Below are positions 8,203 to 15,361 of a DNA stretch of 64,000 nucleotides, piece by piece. The notes under the pieces are model-generated. The model worked only from the letters and a program-made list of their open reading frames with translations. It ran no database searches and had not been told where the DNA came from. The stretch's first letter is position 1, and the number at the start of each line of letters is the position of its first letter. The DNA is taken from positions 1 to 64,000 of IMG/VR virus record IMGVR_UViG_3300036851_000400; one strand, written 5' to 3'. Position numbers and translations under genes: made by a program. Source of the DNA: a virus.

Positions 8203-8535
8203 ATGGCAAGAAACAAAGGATTGCCAAGGCCCGAGGGAGCCGCCAGCGCTGCGGCTTCTCAGCCCGCTGACAAGAAGCGCCGCCGTCCCAGCTTCGCCAA
8301 GCTCTTCAGCTTGAGCGCCAGCGACTTGGTGGCGCTCTACCTCATCACCTCCACGGCTAACGTGGAGACCGAGGACATCGAACGCATCGCCAAGGAGGTC
8401 AAGGCGGAAGCGATCGCGTCCTTCCGGGCGAAGCTGGTGGATGCCGCCCTGGGCGGCCTGGATGGTACGCGCGAGAAGCTGCTGGCTCTCAAGGAGTCAC
8501 AGCCGGATGCTGTCGATTCTCCGGCGCAGGGATGA
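8203..8535 (+). CDS. Hypothetical protein, 110 aa
   Basis: ATG with AAAGGAGAGGAG upstream. A basic Ala-rich N-terminus (residues 1-35) precedes a predicted helical domain (SASDLVALYLITSTANVETEDI; EVKAEAIASFRAKLVDAALGGL). No known family recognised. It lies just before the replication gene. Confidence 0.5.
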   Translation: MARNKGLPRPEGAASAAASQPADKKRRRPSFAKLFSLSASDLVALYLITSTANVETEDIERIAKEVKAEAIASFRAKLVDAALGGLDGTREKLLALKESQPDAVDSPAQG

Positions 8536-8576
8536 CCCCTCACCGGTTCTTACACGAACGAAAGGAGAGCCCCCGC

Positions 8577-8678
8577 ATGAATGAACAGACAACTACGACA
8601 CCAGCCGCCGAATCCGAGGAGCCGAAGGAGCCCGAGTCCGGCAGCGGCAGCGAGGCTGGCCAGGAGTTCCTGATCTGA
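8577..8678 (+). CDS. Very small acidic protein, 33 aa
   Basis: ATG preceded by GAAAGGAGAG. The product is almost entirely Glu, Ser, Pro, Thr and Gly, so it is disordered and strongly acidic. Support is the ribosome-binding site and its position between two spaced genes; it may not be a real protein. Confidence 0.4.
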   Translation: MNEQTTTTPAAESEEPKEPESGSGSEAGQEFLI

Positions 8679-8686
8679 AGCCGAGC

Positions 8687-8720
8687 GCCGGAGGGAGGTC
8701 TTCCGCGGGTCCCCTCCGGC
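8687..8720 (+). terminator. Stem-loop before the replication gene
   Basis: GCCGGAGG pairs with CCTCCGGC across an 18-base loop, and TCTCCCTT follows. The short pyrimidine tail makes it a possible weak intrinsic terminator or attenuator upstream of the replication gene. Confidence 0.35.
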
Positions 8721-8762
8721 TCTCCCTTGAGAGCAGGAGCGACGTTTTGGAGGATCTTGATT

Positions 8763-10028
8763 TTGGGTGACCGCGAACATGGATGGATCGCGATCTCACG
8801 AAAGGTGTACGACAGCGATGACCCATTCTGGAAGGAAGCCCGAACGTTTTCCCGTCATGAAGCGAGGGAGGATCTGATTCAGATGGCCGCCTACTCTCGC
8901 CGGCGCAAAATGGTCGGCTCGACAGTTATCGAGCTCGAGCGCGGAGAGCTGCTCGCCTCCCACCGATATCTGTCCGCTCGCTGGGGGTGGAGCACAAAGA
9001 AGGTCCGAGCCTTTCTCTTGCTGCTGCTCGAAATGGGCACACTGAGGACCCAGCGCGAGACCGTGGAAGGAATCATCTATCTCCTTGTTAACTATAGGCG
9101 TTACCAGCGCGAAGGAATCAGCGAGGAATCACCTCCGGCTGTGGAAAGGGCGCAGCCAGGAATCACCGAGGAATCACCGAGGAATCACCGAGGAATCAAA
9201 GGAGAAGAAGGTAAAGAAGGTAAAGAAGGAGAAGAACCCCCACCCACCCAAGACGCGGGCGCGCGCGAGGAGCTCCGGGGTGACCCCGCTGTCTGGATGC
9301 AGGAAGCCTACGACCGCATTCTGGCGATATACCCGCCCCACTCGGTGGAGACGCTAGAGGGGGAGCGAGCGTCGTTTGCAGCCATGCGCAGAAGCGAGAT
9401 GCCCCAAGCGCAGCGTTTCGGCTTGCCGTCGATCCGGCGGGACGGCACAGACGATGCGGACCCTAAGAGCCTGACGGTCTCGGAGTTCTGCTCGGGCATC
9501 GTCGCCTGGTCGCTCTCGGGCCGCTGGCAGCGAGGCGTCATCCCCAATCTCGTCAACTACATCGAGAAGGGAAAGTGTCTGGATCCCGCTCCCCCGCCGG
9601 AGATCGGATCGCGCGAGCTGCAATTGCGCCGGGAAGTCCAAGCACCAGGAGCCCGCGCGGAAGCAGAGGCTTTCGACGTAGACGCCCGGCTCGCCGCCTT
9701 GGTCGAGTTGCTGCCTCCCGGCCTTCCGGGACGCGAGGCTGTAGCGGACCGCATTCGATCTCTCGGTGGCGAGCCCCAGGACGCGGAGGGAGTAGAAGCC
9801 GCGCTGGCCGATCTCGACAGCGAGACGCTCACCGGTTTGCTTGCCGGCCTCGAGGCGTCCGAAAGAGCAGACATCGACGCCCGCATCGAAAGGACCTTGT
9901 CGGCGATGAACGGGAGGCTCCCAAGAGCGGAGTTGGAGGCATCACGAGACCGGCTGACTCGGCAGATCCTTCGGGATCGCTTGAAGCTGCCGGTGCTGTC
10001 GCTGTTCACCCACCCGGAGGGCTCATGA
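8763..10028 (+). CDS. Replication initiator, lambda-O-like layout
   Basis: Residues 1-110 contain a winged-helix-type domain (GWIAISRKVYDSDDPFW, ELLASHRYLSARWGWSTKKVRAFL, GIIYLLVNYRRYQ) like phage replisome organisers. A low-complexity Glu/Gly/Lys linker follows (about 117-160), encoded by DNA that carries tandem repeats. The C-terminal part is helical. TTG at 8763 is chosen because GGAGG lies 9 bases upstream; TTG at 8757 and 8727 are alternatives. The layout of a DNA-binding N-terminus, an iteron-bearing linker and a C-terminal part that could recruit helicase matches lambda O. No helicase or loader was recognised nearby, so host replication proteins are probably used. Confidence 0.7.
   Translation: MGDREHGWIAISRKVYDSDDPFWKEARTFSRHEAREDLIQMAAYSRRRKMVGSTVIELERGELLASHRYLSARWGWSTKKVRAFLLLLLEMGTLRTQRETVEGIIYLLVNYRRYQREGISEESPPAVERAQPGITEESPRNHRGIKGEEGKEGKEGEEPPPTQDAGAREELRGDPAVWMQEAYDRILAIYPPHSVETLEGERASFAAMRRSEMPQAQRFGLPSIRRDGTDDADPKSLTVSEFCSGIVAWSLSGRWQRGVIPNLVNYIEKGKCLDPAPPPEIGSRELQLRREVQAPGARAEAEAFDVDARLAALVELLPPGLPGREAVADRIRSLGGEPQDAEGVEAALADLDSETLTGLLAGLEASERADIDARIERTLSAMNGRLPRAELEASRDRLTRQILRDRLKLPVLSLFTHPEGS
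9114..9236. repeat. 11-bp iterons, candidate replication origin inside the initiator gene
   Basis: GGAATCA occurs at 9114, 9125, 9159, 9170, 9181 and 9192, with an outlier at 9069. The last four are spaced exactly 11 bases apart as tandem GGAATCACCGA units, and 9114/9125 have the same spacing. Because 11 is not a multiple of three, each copy is read in a different frame, so the repeat is kept as DNA and not as peptide. An A-rich purine tract (9199-9236, AAGGTAAAG repeated) follows and could be the unwinding element. This is the organisation of ori-lambda. Confidence 0.65.
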
Positions 10029-10366
10029 GAAAGCGAGAAGTCACATTGCACGAAGTCGTCATTCGCTTCCTAGTGCCGGAATACGAGATCGCGGGCGCCA
10101 TCGAAAACGCGACCCCCCCGGAGATCCAGAAGGCTGTTGAGACGGGAACGATGTCCGAGCTGGACGCGCTCGCCTGGATGTTCGACGACGCGCTGAGCGG
10201 CAACGAGGTCGGCTCTCTGGCTCGGGAGGATCTTACCGTTGAGATCGACGGCGCGATCCTCTATGACGACAACAATCCGCGGTTTCGGATCGTGTACGGG
10301 AGCAAGACTGAGAACCCAGCCGAAGACGACGTGGACCGCCGAGAGATCGGCGGGAAGGAGGAGTGA
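10025..10366 (+). CDS. Hypothetical protein, 113 aa
   Basis: ATG overlaps the initiator stop (ATGA). Acidic alpha/beta protein (HEVVIRFLVPEYEIAGAIE; TVEIDGAILYDDNNPRFRIVY). No family recognised. Its place after the initiator could fit a replication accessory role; this is inference from position. Confidence 0.5.
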   Translation: MRKREVTLHEVVIRFLVPEYEIAGAIENATPPEIQKAVETGTMSELDALAWMFDDALSGNEVGSLAREDLTVEIDGAILYDDNNPRFRIVYGSKTENPAEDDVDRREIGGKEE

Positions 10367-10370
10367 GCCG

Positions 10371-10802
10371 ATGGGATACGCCCTAGCCTACGAGCAAACA
10401 CTGGTGACTGAATCCTGCGGAGGGTGCGGCATCGAGTTCGCCCTTCCCGCGTCGCTCGCCAAGCGGTTTCAGACCGAGGGTGCGTCAATCCGCTGCCCTA
10501 ACCCTAACTGCCCCTGGCCCTCGATGTCCATCAAGGAGACGGAGGCTGCGCGCCTGAAGAAGGAGCTTGAGGCGGAGCGGAAGCGCCTGGAGTTCGCCCG
10601 CAACGCGGAACGCGTGCAGCGGGAGGAAGCGGAGCGCCTGGGCCACCAGTTGATCGCGGCCCGCGGGCAAATGACGAAGCTCCGCAATCGAGTCGGCAAG
10701 GGCGTCTGCCCCTGCTGCAACCGATCCTTCGAGAACCTGAAACGCCACATGGTGAGCAAGCACCCCGACTACGCGGCCGGCGAGCTGCCGGCGGAGGGCT
10801 GA
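10371..10802 (+). CDS. Zinc-finger and coiled-coil protein, 143 aa
   Basis: Three parts: an N-terminal zinc ribbon (CGGCG near residue 16, then CPNPNC near 42), a charged coiled coil (about 55-105, EAARLKKELEAERKRLEFA), and a C-terminal C2H2-like finger (CPCCNRSFENLKRHMVSKHP, about 110-130). ATG at 10371 has GGAAGGAGGAG upstream. Such phage proteins usually bind DNA or scaffold other proteins; the target is unknown. Confidence 0.65.
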   Translation: MGYALAYEQTLVTESCGGCGIEFALPASLAKRFQTEGASIRCPNPNCPWPSMSIKETEAARLKKELEAERKRLEFARNAERVQREEAERLGHQLIAARGQMTKLRNRVGKGVCPCCNRSFENLKRHMVSKHPDYAAGELPAEG

Positions 10803-10814
10803 AGAGAAACGCTC

Positions 10815-11432
10815 ATGGGTATCCTGACGAAGGTCGCAGACCTGAATCACCCGGCCGCGGTAGGCGAACGCTATTTGGTGCTCGCGGTCTACACCCGAGA
10901 CCTGTGCATGCATCACCTTCGCCGCCCATCGTGGCTCCCGCTGCTTGGCGATCCTCACACGGACGCCGAGCTGCTGCCCGGGGCGGACCCTCATTGGCAC
11001 ATCGACATGCGCTTTGTGACGGACGCTCAGCTTGCCGCGCTCCGGCACGGCCATCACTACACGACAGTGGGACCGCCTCGGCCGGGGATCGAGTACTCAA
11101 TGGTTTTCTATCACGGCGGCCGCGGATTCACGAGCCCCAGACAGCCGACGATCTTACGAGGTCCCGAACTCCGCCCCATGATCTGCCGGCGCCAGTTCGA
11201 TTTTCCCGAGTTCGGGAGCCGGTCCCTGACGCCCAAGCTGGCGCGCTATCTCCGCCCGCTGGGAAGCTGCTGGACCTGCCCGCACCGAGGCTTCAATCTG
11301 AAGCAAGTCCCGCCGAACGCCGAGGGCGTGATCGTCTGTCCAGGACACGGACTGAGGTTCCATCTCGACGGAACCCCGGCGCCGGCGCCCGCCGGAGTCC
11401 GGGAGATGCCCCGCCTGGAGGTTCCCCAGTGA
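10815..11432 (+). CDS. Protein with a C-terminal Rieske-type [2Fe-2S] motif
   Basis: The last 60 residues hold CPHRGFNL, then 17 residues after the first His, CPGHGLRFHLDG. This is the C-x-H ... C-x-x-H ligand pattern of Rieske iron-sulfur domains, including the Gly after the second His and the aromatic that follows. The first 140 residues have a separate His-rich part (PHWHIDMRFV, ALRHGHHYTTVG) with no recognised fold. ATG start with GAGAAACG upstream. Ligand motif seen; redox function is inferred. Confidence 0.65.
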   Translation: MGILTKVADLNHPAAVGERYLVLAVYTRDLCMHHLRRPSWLPLLGDPHTDAELLPGADPHWHIDMRFVTDAQLAALRHGHHYTTVGPPRPGIEYSMVFYHGGRGFTSPRQPTILRGPELRPMICRRQFDFPEFGSRSLTPKLARYLRPLGSCWTCPHRGFNLKQVPPNAEGVIVCPGHGLRFHLDGTPAPAPAGVREMPRLEVPQ

Positions 11433-11683
11433 GTGGCTTGACCTACATTCAGCAGCAAGTCATCCAACAGCTTTTCGAGGCCGGCTCGGAAGCGACCGTT
11501 TTGCGCAACGCCGCCTTCGGACGATTCAGGATCGCTCGCGGGAAGGGAGAGTTCGTTTGGGCCACGGTCCTGTCGCTCTGGCGCAAGCAACTCCTGATCG
11601 AGATCGTTCCGTTTCGCTTGTACCGGCTCTCTGAGGCGGGATGCCGCGAAGGGCTGCGGCTGACGGAGGCTCGGCATGCCTGA
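11429..11683 (+). CDS. Hypothetical protein, 84 aa
   Basis: GTG start in a GTGA overlap with the Rieske-motif gene. Predicted helical and basic (TYIQQQVIQQLFEAG; ATVLSLWRKQLLIEIV), perhaps a small winged-helix protein. It overlaps the next gene by 8 bases. Function unknown. Confidence 0.5.
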   Translation: MSGLTYIQQQVIQQLFEAGSEATVLRNAAFGRFRIARGKGEFVWATVLSLWRKQLLIEIVPFRLYRLSEAGCREGLRLTEARHA

Positions 11684-12065
11684 CCGGCGCTGTGCCACCT
11701 GCGCCTTCCGTCCTGGGACGGAGGCCTCCAGGTCAGAGCTGACCCTGGTCAAGGCGCAGCTCTGCCTCATCTCGGGGACGGTCTTCCACTGCCACGAAGC
11801 TCCAGGATGGGAGCCCTGCGCTGGATATCTGGCCGCCCTTCCTGCGCACCAGAATGAGCCCGAATGGCGCCAAGACTTCGCGCTCGAGATGTTGGATCTG
11901 ATCGAAGAGGCGGAGCGAGCTGGAAGCGGCTGGACGGAGCAGCGAACCATCGAATTTATCCGGGCTGCGGTCGATCGCGTAGACGTTCGCCACGGGGGCG
12001 CCGCCGGCTCTCTGTCTACAGGGGGAGGGGAGCGTGGCTTACAGGGAGGAGGGCGCCATGGCTGA
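11676..12065 (+). CDS. DUF6283-like Cys-rich phage protein, 129 aa
   Basis: N-terminal CATCAFRPGTEAS, then FHCHEAPGWEPCAGYLA gives the C-x-x-C-x-F-R ... C-H ... C spacing of the phage DUF6283 group; a second member lies at 15853. These are probably metal-binding, with no known activity. The C-terminal 25 residues are Gly-rich, perhaps altered by the endonuclease gene that follows and overlaps. Confidence 0.55.
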   Translation: MPDRRCATCAFRPGTEASRSELTLVKAQLCLISGTVFHCHEAPGWEPCAGYLAALPAHQNEPEWRQDFALEMLDLIEEAERAGSGWTEQRTIEFIRAAVDRVDVRHGGAAGSLSTGGGERGLQGGGRHG

Positions 12066-12582
12066 GCCCATTCTATCCGAAGAGACGCTCGCGAGATTCT
12101 GGGCCAAGGTAGACAAAGTTCCGGGCGGTTGCTGGCTCTGGACAGCGTCCGTCCGCAACAAGGGATACGGCGCTTTCGCCTACGTTTCCAACGGTCGCAC
12201 CGTACAAGAGCGAGCCCACCGCATCTCTTGGAAACTCCGGTTCGGGTTCATCCCGCAGGGCCTCTGCGTCCTGCATGACTGCCCAGGTGGCGATAACCCC
12301 CGTTGCGTCAACCCGGAGCATTTGTTCCTTGGAACCAAAGCCGACAACAACCGCGATATGCACCGCAAGGGCCGAAGCGTTCCGGGTGGGACCTACGGGC
12401 GGGCGGGATATGAGCGCGGCGATCGGCACCACGCTGCCAAGCTGACGGCAGAGGGCGTGCGTTCGATCCGGGCTGCCCACTCTGCCGGCGAATCACTGGG
12501 AAGCATTTCGCGGCGCCTCAACCTGGCCATCGGCCACGTTCACCGAATCGTCCACCGGAAGGCATGGAAACATGTCGACTGA
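12058..12582 (+). CDS. HNH homing endonuclease (HNH_3 type)
   Basis: Typical order: GGCWLWTASVRNKGYGAF, AHRISWKLRFGFIPQG, VLHDCPGGDNPRCVNPEH, LFLGTKADNNRDMHRKGR, with the catalytic His in LHDC and the Asn/His of CVNPEH. A C-terminal HTH-like tail (KLTAEGVRSIRAAHSAGES ... ISRRLNLAIGHVHRIV) supplies DNA recognition. ATG at 12058 has GGAGGAGGG upstream. It sits directly upstream of the intein-bearing methyltransferase, so the two mobile endonucleases may have the same target region. Confidence 0.88.
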   Translation: MAEPILSEETLARFWAKVDKVPGGCWLWTASVRNKGYGAFAYVSNGRTVQERAHRISWKLRFGFIPQGLCVLHDCPGGDNPRCVNPEHLFLGTKADNNRDMHRKGRSVPGGTYGRAGYERGDRHHAAKLTAEGVRSIRAAHSAGESLGSISRRLNLAIGHVHRIVHRKAWKHVD

Positions 12583-12597
12583 TCTCAGAAAGGAGGT

Positions 12598-12655
12598 GTC
12601 AGAACCATGGTAACGAAATCGCAAGCTCTACGCGCTCCGTTTCCATGGTTCTGAC
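12598..12655. repeat. 13-bp perfect inverted repeat over the methyltransferase start and shift site
   Basis: GTCAGAACCATGG (12598-12610) and CCATGGTTCTGAC (12643-12655) are perfect reverse complements with 32 bases between them. In the mRNA the left arm contains the ATG start (12607) and the right arm contains the UUC-UGA-C at which the reading frame breaks. A hairpin here would hide the start codon next to the AGAAAGGAGGTG ribosome-binding site, so it may control translation or stimulate frameshifting. Confidence 0.7.
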
Positions 12656-15352
12656 GGGCTCGGCGGTAAGTCCAGAGTCGCGCATCTCGTCTGGGAGCGG
12701 TTCGGGCCGGTCCGGAATTTCGTTGAGCCGTTCTTCGGGAGCGGGGCAGTCCTCCTGGGGCGGCCGGGCGAGCCGTCGATCGAGACGGTCAACGATGCGG
12801 ACGCCTACTTAAGTTGCTTCTGGCGGTCTGTAGCTGCGGATCCCGATGCAGTTGCTCACTACGCTGACTGGCCAGTAAACGAGTGCATTCCGGCCGGAAC
12901 GCTGATAGCAACGCCGTCCGGCTCAGTGCCGGTAGAGGACATCCGGGCCGGCATGACGGTTTTCGGATGGAGTGCCGGAGAAGGAATCGTTCCGACCAGC
13001 GTTGTCGAGATCCGCCAAAGCGTCGCCACCGACTTCGTTCGGATAGGCTCGTTGCGGCTGACGGCGAACCACCCCGTGTGGACCACGGAGAGCGGCTATA
13101 TAGAGGCTGGAAGCCTTTCGGGAGGAATGCATGTTGCGACCCTGGGAAATCTACAGTCTGTCCGATCCGCGCACAGGGGAGATCCGATATATCGGGATCA
13201 CATTCCGGGGCAGGCAGCGTTACAACGAGCATTTGTCGCGCGCCGCAACCGGCGGGCGAACGCATCGGGATTGCTGGGTTCGCTCGCTAGCCTCAGAGGG
13301 TTTGCGTCCGGCGTATTCGGTTCTCGAGGTTGGCAACGGCGAGGGATGGCAGGAGCGGGAGCGATCCTGGATTGCCAAGCACCGCGAGGATGGTCGACTC
13401 ACGAACCGCACGGACGGCGGGGAAGGCCTGCCTGGTTACGTTCCATCGCCAGAGCTGCGGCGCAAATGGTCGAAAGCGCGCCGCGGCGTGCCGTACCGGC
13501 CCTGGCGAAAGCCGCCAATGCTCGGCAGGCGGCAATCGCCAGAGGCGCGGGAGAAGATTCGCCAAGCTGGCACCGGGCGAACGCACAGCGAAGCGACCAG
13601 AGCGAGGTTGTCAGCTCGCCGCAAAGGGCGACCGCTTCCGACATGGCAACGCGAGATGCTGGCCGCCTCACACCGCGGGAAACCCCTAACAGAGGCGCAC
13701 CGTCAGAAGATCGCGGCCACGACGACCAACAGGAAGCCAGTTCGCTGCGTCGAGAGCGGGCAGATCTTTCCATCCATCACCGCCGCCTCGCGAGCCCTGG
13801 GTGTGACGGAGGCCTCAGTGAGTCAGGCGATCAGGAAGGGTTGCCGCTGCAAAGGGAATCACCTACAACTCCAGTAGCCGTATTCAATTTCCAGACGCTG
13901 AGCGGGAACTACTTCGCGGGCGGGATTTTGGTCCACAACTGCGACCTCCATGCCCGCCATCGCTGGCTCGTTGAGACAGCCCGAGAGCGCGTACAGCAGT
14001 GCAAGACAGACCCGGACTTCTACGACGCCAAGGTCGCGGGCTGGTGGGTGTGGGGGCAGTGCTTGTGGATCGGGTCGGGGTGGTGCGCGAGGCCGGAGTG
14101 GACCGGCCGGATGCCGGCGATTGCAGGCCGGGATGGCGGGAGAGGGGCCCACGCGAAATCCCGCAACGTCAACCCCCGAGCCGGCGACACGCTCAACAAC
14201 GAGCACCGGCGCCTTGACCTCGGAAGCGATGGCGACGGGAACGGGATCATCCGGACGCAGCGCAAGAGCGACCCGGATTGGGAGCAGCGCCCCCATCTCG
14301 GGAGCGATGGCCAGGGACAGGGGATCATCCGCAAGCGCCCGATGCTCACGCACCACGGCGGCAACGTGGGCGTCCACAAGCCGAGCCTCGCCATGGCCAT
14401 AAAGCGGCCAGTACTGGCGCACAGCGAGGGAGGCCGCGGCGTCATGCGGCAGGCGCACCAAGTACCGAGCTTGCGCGGAGATTCTGGCGCAGCCGGGCAG
14501 GGAATCCACGCCCCTGGCTTCCAGAGGCGGTCGCAGCAGATCCCCGTCCTTGGCTGTGCGCACGGGAGTGGGCAAGGCGTATCGGCGCACGCAATTCATC
14601 GATCCTCTGGCGGCCTGCAGGCGTACATGCGCGCCCTCTCGGATCGGCTCCGCAGAGTGCGGGTCTGCTGCGGAGACTTCGAACGCATCCTCGGGCCCGC
14701 GGTCACGACCTGCATCGGAATGACGGGCGTCTTCCTGGACCCGCCTTACGACACCGATGCTCGAGCCATCTGCTACTCCCATGATGGCGAGGAAGCCGAC
14801 ACGGGCAAGTCGGTCTGGTGGCGAGCTTACCGCTGGGCCGTCGAGCATGGCGAGGACCCGCTCCTCCGGATCGCTCTCTGTGGATACGAGCACCCGGACG
14901 CCATCTTCCCTGAATCCTGGGAATGCATCCCCTGGAAGGCGTCTGGCGGCTACGGACGGAGCGCGAGAGGGAAGGCCAACGCTCGCAGGGAGAGGATTTG
15001 GTTCTCCCCGGGATGCTTGAAGCCCGCCCGCTTGCCTCTGTTCGATGAGTCTGCCCTCCCTCTTACCTCAGCAGTACAGGGGGGAGGCACAGGCGTCTCG
15101 GCGGCCGGGTCCGCGAGATCTCGATTGCGGGGGCCGCCGGCACCGTCTCCAAACGATGATTTGAAGCAGGCGGCCCACGAGGCTGCGGAGCTTCTGGCCG
15201 ATCCCGAGGCCGGCGAAGTTGAGCGGCTGAATGCGGCGGACGCGCTGCGCCGAGCGGCCGGCCTGCCGGCGGAGCGAGAAGACGACGATGATGAGCCCTA
15301 CGACGACGGCGAACCGGACTTCACCGCGGACCCTCTGGATGAAGAGTTCTGA
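12607..15352 (+). CDS. dam: D12-class DNA N6-adenine methyltransferase, split by a frame break and an intein
   Basis: ATG 12607 (AGAAAGGAGGTG upstream) encodes 15 residues ending in APFPWF and then TGA (12652-12654). The expected GGKSRVAHLVWERFG continues in the +1 frame, which has no upstream start of its own, so a +1 shift at TTC-TGA-C is needed to make a full protein. Motif I is VEPFFGSGAVLL; the catalytic DPPY motif is FLDPPYDTDAR (near 14739). Between them lie the intein (12884-13939) and a long region of repeated GxGI/H-type units typical of this phage family. The extein rejoins as PVNE-CDLHARHRW. The C-terminus is acidic. The enzyme methylates adenine, probably to evade restriction. 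The frame break could be programmed, a mutation or a sequencing error. Confidence 0.75.
12884..13939 (+). mobile_element. Intein in the adenine methyltransferase, 352 residues
   Basis: Starts at Cys1 (CIPAGTLIATPSGSVPVEDI, block A). Block B is LRLTANHPVW (Thr60, His63) followed by GYIEAGSLSGGMHV. The C-terminal block F/G is FNFQTLSGNYFAGG, then ILVHN, with His351-Asn352 and Cys+1 of the extein (CDLHARHR). All expected splicing residues are present, so it should splice. The stretch between blocks B and F, where an endonuclease domain normally sits, is open in the intein frame but reads as featureless Arg/Ala/Ser-rich sequence. In another frame the same DNA encodes a GIY-YIG enzyme. Confidence 0.87.
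13131..13877 (+). CDS. GIY-YIG homing endonuclease nested out of frame inside the intein
   Basis: Frame differs from the intein frame. It has its own GGGAGG five bases before ATG 13131 and its own TAG at 13875-13877, just where intein block F begins. GIY-YIG core: EIYSL (Ile7-Tyr8) and RYIGIT (Tyr20-Ile21-Gly22), then RQRYNEHL, and NRTDGGEGLPGYVPS as in many phage GIY-YIG enzymes. NUMOD3-like repeats follow (SPEAREKIRQAGTGRTHSEA; SHRGKPLTEAHRQKIA). The end is an IENR1/NUMOD1-like HTH (GQIFPSITAASRALGVTEAS). 248 aa. It would spread the intein if it cuts intein-free methyltransferase genes. Confidence 0.88.
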   Translation: MLRPWEIYSLSDPRTGEIRYIGITFRGRQRYNEHLSRAATGGRTHRDCWVRSLASEGLRPAYSVLEVGNGEGWQERERSWIAKHREDGRLTNRTDGGEGLPGYVPSPELRRKWSKARRGVPYRPWRKPPMLGRRQSPEAREKIRQAGTGRTHSEATRARLSARRKGRPLPTWQREMLAASHRGKPLTEAHRQKIAATTTNRKPVRCVESGQIFPSITAASRALGVTEASVSQAIRKGCRCKGNHLQLQ

Positions 15353-15361
15353 GGAGCCACC

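Noticed and set aside
12564-12812. 82-codon frame covering the methyltransferase start as an alternative gene
   Set aside because: It reads as Ser/Arg/Gly repeats with no resemblance to the methyltransferase; the frame-1 plus frame-2 reading gives the expected APFPWF...GGKSRV sequence.
13293-13773. Minus-strand frames across the nested endonuclease
   Set aside because: GIY-YIG and NUMOD-type motifs on the plus strand explain this DNA; the antisense frames show no conserved feature.
13859-14893. 344-codon minus-strand frame within the methyltransferase
   Set aside because: Shadow of the repeat-rich methyltransferase region. No start signal or motif; the plus strand is clearly coding.
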